In this document: one piece after another, positions 51,742-60,916 of the stretch
How positions within the stretch are numbered: position 1 is the first letter of the stretch
Layout: every line of letters begins with the position of its first letter
Assembly: GCF_000328475.2 (NCBI RefSeq)
Contig: NC_026482.1
Location: forward strand, 930,001-994,000
Source of the DNA: Mycosarcoma maydis
Taxonomy: Eukaryota > Basidiomycota > Ustilaginomycetes > Ustilaginales
Length of the DNA: 64,000 nucleotides
Reading direction: 5' to 3'
Position numbers and translations under genes: made by a program
Notes under the pieces: generated by a model
Told to the model about the DNA's origin: nothing
Database searches by the model: none
What the model saw: the letters and a program-made list of their open reading frames with translations, nothing else

Positions 51742-52603
51742 CAGGGAGACAAGAACAACTTCGTAAAACAAGAGTCACGAGTGTCAGTGTGGGCGTCCGA
51801 TGAAAATCGACAACCCCATCCTTGGCAATTTTACATCTCTGAATAGGTCCGCGTGAGTCTATTTGGAGGGCATTTAGAGAAGAACAATTGCTTGAAAGCA
51901 TTCGTGATTCCACCCTTCGAGATGCTTCCTGACCCAAAAGCGACCTCACTGTGTTTGGACGACCTTCAAGAATTCTTCAAGCGGGTTCGTCAAGAGGGGA
52001 AGCAATGGCTACAACTTGAGTAATAATTTCATATGGACCTCAAAGAAGTCCCGTCCATCTCCTCACGCATGTCATCAAGCAAGGCCTGCAGAAAGGCTTT
52101 CGGCTAGTTGAGGCGAGCGGAGTCAAAAGGTGTCTCTGTCGCAAGGTTCAACACAGTGCCTTGCCCGCTTGTTGCCCTCTTTGACCCTCACACTCATTTC
52201 TGGACCGGATGCCCGAAATCTGCAAGGAACTGCGAGCGCTCGCCGACTTCACCGGAGTTGACAGCGTTGTGTGTCCTAGAGTGACGTTGAAGCTGTTGCT
52301 CGGATCAGGGACTCGAACGCGAGTCTTTTATCAATCTCCGACATGTCGAGAACTGTCATCGGGAAGTCTAGTACATCATATTATATCGCGTTTAACCGGG
52401 ATCCAATGCAAGCGCTGCAAGGAGCAGAGCGCGTCGCATGTATCCGCCCCCGTATCCGAAGGTCCCGTGTCTGGACGCTTCAACCTCAAATTACTAATCG
52501 TTGGGACTTCATGCAAGGAGAAAACGACGCTTTCTTTAAGGTTTACGCGTTTGATGTCGCCGGCTTTTTGAAGCGAGGCAGGTCGCTTGTGAAGAGAATC
52601 TGA
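51742..52603 (+). pseudogene. Decayed protein-coding gene (unknown family)
   Basis: Protein-like sequence can be followed on the plus strand through six segments that change frame or hit a stop: 51742-51843 (then TAG), 51847-52023 in the same frame (SLFGGHLEKNNCLKAF, LDDLQEFFKRVRQEGK), about 52020-52140 in another frame (THVIKQGLQKGFRLVE), about 52130-52205 (VALFDPHTHFWTG), 52209-52276 (CKELRALADFTGVDSVV) and 52280-52603 (MSRTVIGKSSTSYYIAF, TNRWDFMQGENDAFFKV). Together about 290 codons. Each segment has good amino-acid composition and picks up where the last ends, which points to a real gene broken by several indels and a stop. No ATG or signal peptide is visible at its 5' end. Family not recognised. 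Introns cannot explain all breaks since no standard splice sites flank them. Confidence 0.5.
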
Positions 52604-52873
52604 TATAGTGCTCGCCGTAAGCTCGCCAACGCTCAATGTAAGAGATACCTCGCAATCTGCGCATTCCTAAGTGCATGCAGTCGTCGGGTCGGATATCCGA
52701 GACTAGGCGAGAAAACGTCAGGTATAGCGAATCAGTCAGGTGCACCTCAGATTATTTGCTGAGCCAGGAAAGCGGCGATTGGTAGCAAGCTGGTAGGGTT
52801 TGGGTTAGAAACTCCTCATACGCAAAGTTTTACTTTTCACACCACATCACATACTGTATTGAGGCTTATGTGA

Positions 52874-53334
52874 ATTCGTGATTTGGTGGAAACAGCTTCG
52901 GATCTGCCGGTTCGCTCCCCTTGCAGCGGCGAGTCGACGTACATCTGCAACGGTGTGATGAGCGCGAGGGCTGCAAAGTTCTCTTCGCAATGCGAATCCA
53001 CCAATCTATCGTGTGCATACGAGCCGTTGATCTGGGTAAGTCATCGTGCTGTCGCTGACTCACTCTTTGTCGGTATCATGCTCTCAAGCAAGCATCTGGG
53101 TGGAGTACGACAGACTCCCCTACTTGCCGGAGAAGCCGTGCATGCAGGCTATCGCTTCGAGCTCGGCAGGCCCTCCGACTATTTTCTTCTCGAAAGATTG
53201 CCAGCAGACCAGCTACACTGGCCTCAGACAGGCCGTTCCAATACAAGGTCATCGATGATGCAGCTAGTGGGCGCGCATGGGCCTCTTCAGGTACGGGGGA
53301 TGGCGGACTTGCCCCGTACGCGCCAGCTCTTTGA
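52874..53334 (+). pseudogene. Decayed gene, Cys-containing secreted-like protein
   Basis: Three consecutive plus-strand segments in different frames. 52874-53035 contains CSGESTYICNGVMSARAAKF and SQCESTNLSCAYEPLIW. A GTAAGT follows at 53036. 53088-53255 reads ASIWVEYDRLPYLPEKPC and then AGPPTIFFSKDCQQTSY. 53236-53331 reads FQYKVIDDAASGRAWASSG up to a stop. The GTAAGT and a CTCAAG/GCAAG acceptor could be a real intron, but none of the acceptors gives a matching phase, so at least one frameshift is needed. Cys spacing suggests a secreted protein. Family not recognised; a live gene with misread splicing remains possible. Confidence 0.4.
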
Positions 53335-54184
53335 AAAAAATAACGCTCAGATGATTGACCACAATCAGCAGGGAACCCCTAGCTGCAAGTGCCCTTCCTT
53401 GCCCAGCAGTTGTGAGTCGTGGTTTTGTGAGCAGGTTTCTGCGAATGATTGATTCTTGATCTTATCGGCAGAATAGCAGATCGTGCAGGGAAATCTCGAT
53501 TAAAAGAGATACCCTGTGTTCCGTGTTCCGTGTTCACGGTTAGTGTTCGATGCTTTCAATTGTTTATATTACAGACATAACATCTGATACAATCACGAAT
53601 CCCGCTATGTCGCATGTCGCATATCATCACGGTATGCTGTTTATAACCGCAGCCGCGGGACGGGGGGGAGATGTTGTTGCTAGAATATTGTTATTTGAAA
53701 ATCGAAAAAAATGGTTTCTAACAAGGCGAAGAGACATGCAAGGGGTATGCGGACTTGCAATTACCATCAGCGCCCAATCCTGCCGCGAGAGATGGCCGAG
53801 GTAGCTCGGCTTGGAAACCAAGATTGTGGTTCTGACGCCACCATCGAAACATTATCAGTCTGGGCGAAGTCGTCTGTGGCCCCATGATGGGCTGAGCATG
53901 AAAGTGAATCCGACTCAGGCATTCTCGCTACACGCGAGATTGACCATTCTTTCGAGAATCTGTTCGTGTCCCGTCCCTGGGATTGAGAGAAGCGCGGAAG
54001 CTTCGACTATCGATCTCTCACAAGCTTACTCTCGTTGTGACATGTGGGAATGTTACAGGGAGCCGTCGGATCGACATTCATTACGATCGGTCATGTGCAG
54101 TGTTGTTCGGATTCTCAATTTGCCTAGTCCCTGTATGCAGATATTCGTGCGACAGCAGACGCTCTATGATTCTGTGAAACTTGA

Positions 54185-54532
54185 CCAGCAACATTTTGCA
54201 CGCCGGCACCATACCAAATTCCTGGTTCAGACGGCAGCGGAAGCATCGTACAGCCGATAGTGGCGTTGTGGATGCATACCGTTGCCGCCAGCCTACATCC
54301 ATCAGATGGTGCCTTCTACGCCGTGGCGTTCCCGACCATCGATCAAGTGACGCTTCACCGAGGCAATGTCGATGCAGAGTCGAACGAATTACAAACAGCA
54401 TCCACTTTTCGTGGTTCAGGAGACCAAGATCGCTGCAAGGAGTCGCCCTGCGTTACGAGCACCTTGTCTCACAGTACAGCAGGAGCAGAGGCAGAATTAG
54501 AAGCAGAAGCAGAAACAGGAGCAGGAGCATGA
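54185..54532 (+). pseudogene. Open fragment, possible relic
   Basis: A 115-codon open frame following a stop. Its first 80 codons look protein-like (SDGSGSIVQPIVALWMHTVA, PSDGAFYAVAFPTIDQVTL); the end is a low-complexity GAG/GCA repeat coding Ala/Glu. No in-frame start that fits, and the DNA before it (53930-54180) shows similar stretches in other frames. A possible acceptor TTGACCAG sits exactly at its 5' edge. Either the last exon of a gene or a relic. Confidence 0.3.
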
Positions 54533-54702
54533 AGTTTGCTCGCCACGATTCGTTAGACCAGCAGAGTGACAGCGTCGCTGAGGCAAAGCGAGACTAGTGC
54601 TAATAATAACATGGTAAATCGAAACCTCACTGTGCTACACAAAAGAAAAGCCGACTTGCTTGAATGATCTGACTTTTCCAGAACCATCGAGAAGCATCGG
54701 AG

Positions 54703-55438
54703 ATGCTCACGATCGGAGTTGCGTTGGCCGCGATCCTCGTTTACGCGTCATGCACCGCTGGCCAAGTGCCCTGGTTGATTTGGCGCACTCCAAAGCACCG
54801 TGATGGGTTGCCCCTTTAACACAGAACAATAGGCCCCCTCGCTTCGGACCCCATAAGCCCGCCTTCAGTGCTGCTTCGCTACCGATCGGAAAGGTACAAA
54901 CTATGTGTTTGTGCCATCCGCTAGCGAGGGCAAGCTATCGCATGGTCGTCTCGCATAGAGCTGAGTTGGAATGCTGTTCGGACCTGCAGCGCCGACCGCG
55001 AACAGAGGGATGGGTGTCGAGCTGCTCAGACTTGGAGGCCAATGCCTTTCACACTATCTTGCTGGCTGCACTCAAGGCAAACTCGAGGCCAAAGTGCTTT
55101 CAGCCTTCTATGCTGATCTACCAGGTCAACAAGACGCGCAGTGACATGCTTGGAAGGTGTGCGTGCGAACGTTGCCAGCGATGTAGAGTCCGGGTGGGGA
55201 TGGCGGTCTTGTGTCTTGTCCACACAAAGAGGCCATCGTGCACCTCGAGCCGGGTCGCTGTTCTGTGACGTTGGTGCACACATTGGGCTGGCAAAAGGCC
55301 GTGTCCGATCTTCGTTGCAGATCAGGAAAGCCGTGGTGGCTTGGACGTCTCCATCGAAGAAAAAAGTGTACCTCGCTTAAACGTTCACGTACGAATCGAC
55401 GCGATAAAACCCATGGACTACAGCACGTACCAACTTGA
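54703..55438 (+). pseudogene. Signal-peptide ORF followed by a broken coding relic
   Basis: An ATG at 54703 starts a textbook signal peptide (MLTIGVALAAILVYASCTAG), but the frame stops after 38 codons (54817-54819). From 54893 another frame continues with few stops: GTNYVFVPSASEGKLSHG, then MGVELLRLGGQCLSHYLAG with KLEAKVLSAFYADLPG, then, after two more stops, CPHKEAIVHLEPGRCSVTL and on to about 55432. The signal peptide directly ahead of these suggests a secreted-protein gene inactivated by stops and a frameshift. Family not recognised. Confidence 0.35.
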
Positions 55439-57440
55439 AGCATACACCAAATTGACTCGATCTTTGGTATGTTGACTGGTATCAGCGCTCGTGTGACGAT
55501 GTTCCGTGATACGAAGATAGTTTTGCTGCTGGCGTAGCCTGGGTGACGCACCGGAACATCACTTGGACGGCAATTGGTCATGACAATTTAAGCGAGGATC
55601 GGCCAAGATAGAAGCATCCACACGCCACGATCGGTGTTATGATGCGAGTCTTGGGAAGCAGTCACCAAAGGAAAGGTTGTACGATGTTCAAGGGTTATGG
55701 ATGTCACAGAGTCCGTACCACGCTCCTGACCAAAGCTTGGGGATAGTCACGCATGGATCTCTGGTGCTTTTCGTCCCAATGCGTGGCCTTGGTCGCGCTT
55801 GGCGTTACAGACCAAATTAACAGTGGTTTGAGACTAACTTTGTGAGCCAGCAGCGGACTTTTTACTAGGTCCCAAAACATGCCTAGAGAATCCCGGGGAA
55901 GCCAGGTCGAAAGTTACGTTTCGAGCAGCTAAATGCGCTGCAACTGCATGCAAGATTCTTGCCACGCTCAGTGACCAGTGACCAATCCGTGATCTCACAG
56001 CTTTGATGTGACATGAGCTAGCCGAGCCCAAGGTAGCGTGTTCCAAGCTGGGAGGCCAAGCGCTACATCTGCTCACGACTGGTGGGGCTGGTTGACTAAA
56101 TCGCTGGCACTCCAAGATTGAGGGGTGAGGAGCGATGATGACCATCGCCGGCATCCAAACCGAAGGAAAGGATCATGGGGTTGACTGACAGGCAGAATGA
56201 GTTTGCTTCTTGCCATGGTGCAGCCAGGGAAAGTGGAAATCATCAGCTTTGAAAAGATTTACGTAGGTCAAAGAATGTAAAGAAACAGCGGAGGAATGTG
56301 AGCTGCAACATGAGCGACGACGACGATGGTGACGACGGCGGCCCGGACGACGTCGAGGAGGAGAAACGATAGCAATTTCGATGAAGACATCGACAAGCAA
56401 GGATTCGGCGCAGAAGGAGCTGTTCAATGTTGGTAATGGAAGAACCAGCAACGCCGATCGCCAAGACCGACATGGTTGGCGTACCTGTACTCAGCTGTTC
56501 TTGGAGGAAGAGCGAAACGAAACCGACTTTGTACATTCAGACTGCACGATTGTGGCTGGATGGCTTGGGTTTCCCACGAATTGTATTGTGGCTTGGCTGC
56601 TGCTTGTGTCTAGTGGTTCCCGAGTGTCTCCGCCAACAATGAAAATGTATTCGCAATGATCTGCATTTTGTCGTCCTGCTGAGTGTTGTTGCTATCTAGT
56701 GACAGGCACTACCGGCGATGCAGGAAGCGGAAAACCAAAAGCACGTGAGAAATCAAGACAGAAACTCGAGCGTACTTGCTACAGCACCTTAACACCGAAG
56801 GATCGAGAAACCGTGACCGTGGATGCTGCGTGACGAGTTGCTTTCATGGCGGTACATAAACTATAGCGCCCAACAACCAACGCATGTGCTGTTGAAACCG
56901 ATGAGTAGGGACAATGCGGACCAGACGCTGCTGCCGCTGATTTTCCATGCACCCATCCATCATTTTGGTAACATTAAAGTTGATGTCGATTGTTCTGGAA
57001 AAATGGCATTGTTCTAGTAGGTAGTGGTCTTGTTGAAGTCTGTCCCACGCCACAGTTGGCGCATACTGATATCTCCACGAGGAATCACAAATGCAAGGGC
57101 GCATCAATATGCGTTCAAGATTCGGACCAATACGCCAAGAGGCATGATACTACAACATGTACCTGCACTGCCAAAGTTACGGTGGATACTATGCTCCTGT
57201 TGCAACACGCACGTCCACTCAAAATGCGACGGAAACGTGACCATTCGGTCTGCCAAGCGGCATCTGTCTTGGCCTGACTCAAGACTGGTCATCTACTCAC
57301 TTCTGTGACTCACGACTGGAGCGTGCAAAAAACAGTGAATATGGAGCAACGTGTCGAACAACTTAACCGCTTGCGGCTGGTCTCGATATGCAGAGCTATT
57401 TGCCCGTGTGATTGTCAGGCGGCTGTTGCCGGATTTGGTT

Positions 57441-57504
57441 TCAAATTAAAAATTTTTCAAAATTCATAAGAATGTTTTAAAATAAGATAAAATTAAAAAC
57501 TATC
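57441..57504. other. A+T-rich island
   Basis: About 60 nt almost free of G and C (AAATTAAAAATTTTTCAAAA and onward to AAATTAAAAACTATC), standing out sharply from the roughly balanced surroundings. No gene or element is recognisable. Confidence 0.6.
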
Positions 57505-57971
57505 AAGAGGCTCGTTTTTGCAAGTGTCGTGGGCCTTTGATCTACCAAGCAAATCGACAGGCACCTGGACTGCCGTCATTCATTCCTTCCTCGTTTCGCT
57601 TTTCGAGACGTATTTACCCACTGAGTTCAAAGGTACAAAAACTGGCCCTCCGCTGTCCCTTTCCCGATGCATGGAAATTGTGAATTATTCATGTCTGACT
57701 GATGCGAAGCTCGAGCGCATCAACCGCTCATTTGCTGGCGAAATTCGACTCTCTCCCTTCTTCGCCCCTTATGCCTGGCTGGTGATTTCAGTGGCCATCA
57801 AAAGGATCGAGACTGGGTGCGGCTCGTTTCTGCTTTACTGGGTCTTTCTATTCTCACTTTTTTATTTATTTTATTTATAATTATCTTTCCATGTTGGTCG
57901 TTGGGGACAGATCTGGCTGATGAGCCGCATCCCTGACGCTTTGGGATGCTCCTGCCTCTTTCGGCGTAGCT

Positions 57972-58007
57972 GGCCCTGCTGGTCCTGCTGGTCCTGCTGG
58001 TCCTGTT
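57972..58007. repeat. 9-nt minisatellite GGTCCTGCT
   Basis: Four tandem copies of GGTCCTGCT (the first GGCCCTGCT, the last GGTCCTGTT) upstream of the Ran1-like kinase gene. Confidence 0.9.
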
Positions 58008-58738
58008 CGCTACACTTCCCTCTTCCCTCTTCCCTCTCGCTCTCCTCTGCTGACAATTCATCCACCCCTCCCCTCTGAATTCCCGTTCCGCACCCAGCCT
58101 CTCCCAAGATCTGGCCCGAGTTGGGTGCAACGAGCAATCTGTCATTGCGCTCCTAACAATCATCGCCAGGCTTTGTTGGGCCCTCATTACCCTCAATCCT
58201 ACCACTACCTCTTGTCGGCGTCAGTTCCTTTCAACCCATCGTCACACCACCCTGTGTATCTCTTTGCTGTCGTTGTTCGTATCGCCTCCATCACCGCTTC
58301 TAAGTTGCGGTTTCTGTTCTTCTTGTCGTTCTGTTCTTGATCACCACCACCACCACCACCACCAAAGACCTGCAGCAAACACCGCCTAGTGGATCTGGTT
58401 CTCTGCATCTACCACAACACGCTCTTGACTTCTGGCCTCTTCGCTCTTGCACGCCTCACTGCAAACGTGGCTTTCGCTTCTCGTTAATCGTGTGCTTCGA
58501 CCCAGCTGCCGCCTACGAACGTTACACAACTGATCCTTTCGCTCTATGAGACTGTTGGACTCGCATCTACTCCTCCAAGTATAGTGCCCACTACTTCTCA
58601 CCAGCACATCAAGCTTCTTCGTTCGTTCTGTCGCCGCTGGCTGTCTACCCCTCGCCGTTGCATTTCCAGTTACTCAGGCGGACAACATCCGTCCATTTGC
58701 AAAACTCGCCTCGCCTCGCGCCACCTCTTCCGTGCATC

Positions 58739-60916
58739 ATGTCTTCGGCGAGCGCCAACCAACAACACAAGAACCTTCTCGGTCATCGTATTGCCGATGG
58801 CCGCTTGGAGCTCGTTCAGGTGCTCGGTCTAGGTGCCTACGGCGTTGTCTATCTCGCACGCGACCTCCATCACCACCACGGCGCCTACGCCTCGACCTCT
58901 TCCCACCAAGCTTTCGCCGCGCTAGCTGCCGCCAAACAAGGTCACACCTCCGGCTATTATGCAGTCAAGTGCCTCAACAAGGTAGGCCTCGATGCCCGCC
59001 AGCGTGCCTTTCAGCGTCGTGAGATCATGCTTCATACCATGGCATCCAATCACCCCAACGTCGTCACCCTTCACCGTGTCATCGACGATCCACAAGACCC
59101 TTGCGTCTACGTTGTGCTCGACTACTGTCCCGACGGCGACCTCTTCAGCATGATCACCGAAACCCAGCGCTATATGTTGCCAACCTCTGCTTCGCGTACC
59201 GCCGACGAACACGGCATCGATGTTGCCTTCACCACTGACCGTCTCAAGATGGATACCCTTATCCGCGACGTCTTTGGCCAGATCCTCGACGCCGTCGAGT
59301 TTTGCCATCAGATGGGCATCTACCACCGCGATCTCAAGCCTGAGAACATCCTCTGCCTTCGTGGAGGCGCCAAAGTGGTGCTCGCCGACTTTGGTTTGGC
59401 CACTGGTGACAAGTCGAGCTCCGACTTTGGATGCGGCAGCACTTTCTACATGGGGCCCGAGTGCCAAGGCGGCATCACCCGTCGTCTCACCAGCTACAAC
59501 ACAGCCGCCAACGACGTCTGGTCTCTCGGCGTCATCCTCGTTAACCTCATCTGCGGCCGGAACCCGTGGAAGCAGGCTTGCCCCGCTGATGATACCTTCC
59601 GCGAATACCTACGTAACCCTGACTTCCTCAAAGAGATCCTTCCCATCTCGGACGGCGTCAACTCGATCCTCAAACGGGTCTTTACTTTCCGCGCCGAGGC
59701 TCGCTGCTCCATTGCCGATCTCCGAACGATGATTTGCGGCGTCGATCGACTCACCGCCACCACCGCTGAGATCAAGGCCCGTCAAGAAGCCGCTCGCCAC
59801 GCCGCCGCTCAGGCGCAAGCCGCTCGTCAGGCCGAGAACATCGCTGCCGCTGCCGCCTACCGCGAGCAGCAGCGCAAGCAGCAGGCTGCTCTCGAATCGG
59901 CGCGCGCTGCTCATACCCAAGCCTATCATCCCGCTGCTGCGGTCGTTCGACATGTCGACGCCGTGCGCAAGCCCAATTGCGGCCGCGCTCGCTGTTTGCC
60001 GCAGGTTGCGACGCTCGACCAGATCACTCGGCCTGTCGCCTACGCCAGCCACCGCTATGCATCACATGCCGACGACGATGCCGACGCCATCGCCAATGCA
60101 GCTTTGTACGACGCCTATTCGGATCCAGAGCTGGACAGCAGCAGTTGCGAGGGCGATGGCTCCTTTTCGCCTTCCGACGCGCCTGACGACTGCACTGAGG
60201 GTCACTTGTCGGGTGAACAGGCCAACGTCGACTGGTCACGTCATCCCATAGCGGCTCCTGCCAGCGGTCATCTTGAACACCGTGGAGTTTCCAACCTCAC
60301 CAGCATGAGCGATGTGCATGCCACCCAGAAGCCATGCCTGGGCGTCAGCATTTCCACCAACGCAATGGCCATGGATGATCGCGAAGGATGCTCGGACGAT
60401 TGCTCGAGCCGTAGCGCCAGCGGTGAGTCGCGCCGCAGCTCAGCGTCCTACACAGGCTTGCCACCCACGCCTCAATTCGTTGCTCACAGCGTGGAGGAGG
60501 CTTCGATCGCAAAGGCGGGAGCCGACTTTTCGCCTACACCGGCGAGCAAGCGTGTTCACGTCAACGGCACATTCAGTGGCATCGTCGAGGGCGGTCTTGT
60601 CGCGACCGAAGGCAAGACATCGACGCGTGGCCTTGCCGCGCGATGGCTACAAAGCCGCTGGGAGCAGGATGAGGAAGCGTGCGCGCTTGCTGGCTTTGCA
60701 CAACCCGCTGTCAAACATCAAGCCGCGCGAGCCGTCGTAGCTGGCTGGGCTGCTCCGGAAGGCGAGCGACACTTTGCCAGTGTCCCCAGCAGACGCTTGG
60801 TGCACGCCCATCAGATTAGCACTCGCGGTGCCATTCCTTCGTACCGCAGCAACGCCTCGCTTGACGCTACTCAGCAGTATGTGGCGGAGGCGGCAAGGTA
60901 TACCGAACACAACTAG
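58739..60916 (+). CDS. Ran1/Sks1/Vhs1-like serine/threonine protein kinase
   Basis: A 725-aa intronless kinase. The catalytic domain spans about residues 18-330: glycine loop LGLGAYGVVYLARD, a His-rich insert, lysine in YYAVKCLNK, catalytic loop YHRDLKPENILC, DFG in LADFGLATG, and the group's activation segment DFGCGSTFYMGPECQGG. LGVILVNLICGRNPWK is a hallmark of the Ran1(Pat1)/Sks1/Vhs1 group, which governs the growth-versus-meiosis or nutrient choice in yeasts. An Ala/Gln-rich coiled coil (QAQAARQAENIAAAAAYREQ) and a long Ser/His-rich disordered tail follow. The frame extends 27 codons upstream to a TTG; the ATG at 58739 (MSSASANQQHKN) begins the conserved part. The role in a smut (mating, dimorphism) is an inference. 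Confidence 0.9.
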   Translation: MSSASANQQHKNLLGHRIADGRLELVQVLGLGAYGVVYLARDLHHHHGAYASTSSHQAFAALAAAKQGHTSGYYAVKCLNKVGLDARQRAFQRREIMLHTMASNHPNVVTLHRVIDDPQDPCVYVVLDYCPDGDLFSMITETQRYMLPTSASRTADEHGIDVAFTTDRLKMDTLIRDVFGQILDAVEFCHQMGIYHRDLKPENILCLRGGAKVVLADFGLATGDKSSSDFGCGSTFYMGPECQGGITRRLTSYNTAANDVWSLGVILVNLICGRNPWKQACPADDTFREYLRNPDFLKEILPISDGVNSILKRVFTFRAEARCSIADLRTMICGVDRLTATTAEIKARQEAARHAAAQAQAARQAENIAAAAAYREQQRKQQAALESARAAHTQAYHPAAAVVRHVDAVRKPNCGRARCLPQVATLDQITRPVAYASHRYASHADDDADAIANAALYDAYSDPELDSSSCEGDGSFSPSDAPDDCTEGHLSGEQANVDWSRHPIAAPASGHLEHRGVSNLTSMSDVHATQKPCLGVSISTNAMAMDDREGCSDDCSSRSASGESRRSSASYTGLPPTPQFVAHSVEEASIAKAGADFSPTPASKRVHVNGTFSGIVEGGLVATEGKTSTRGLAARWLQSRWEQDEEACALAGFAQPAVKHQAARAVVAGWAAPEGERHFASVPSRRLVHAHQISTRGAIPSYRSNASLDATQQYVAEAARYTEHN

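Larger units (their letters stand above)
55439..58738. other. Gene-poor region and kinase leader
   Basis: 3.3 kb without a recognisable gene. It includes GAC/GTC trinucleotide-rich DNA near 56310-56370, an A+T-rich island (57441-57504), a GGTCCTGCT minisatellite (57972-58007) and a CT/CAC-rich stretch up to the kinase start that is probably its long 5' leader, with a CAC run at about 58342-58361. Confidence 0.4.

Noticed and set aside
52290..52345. GGACTCGAACG resembling the T-arm of a minus-strand tRNA
   Set aside because: The flanking T-stem bases do not pair and no A box or acceptor stem can be made.
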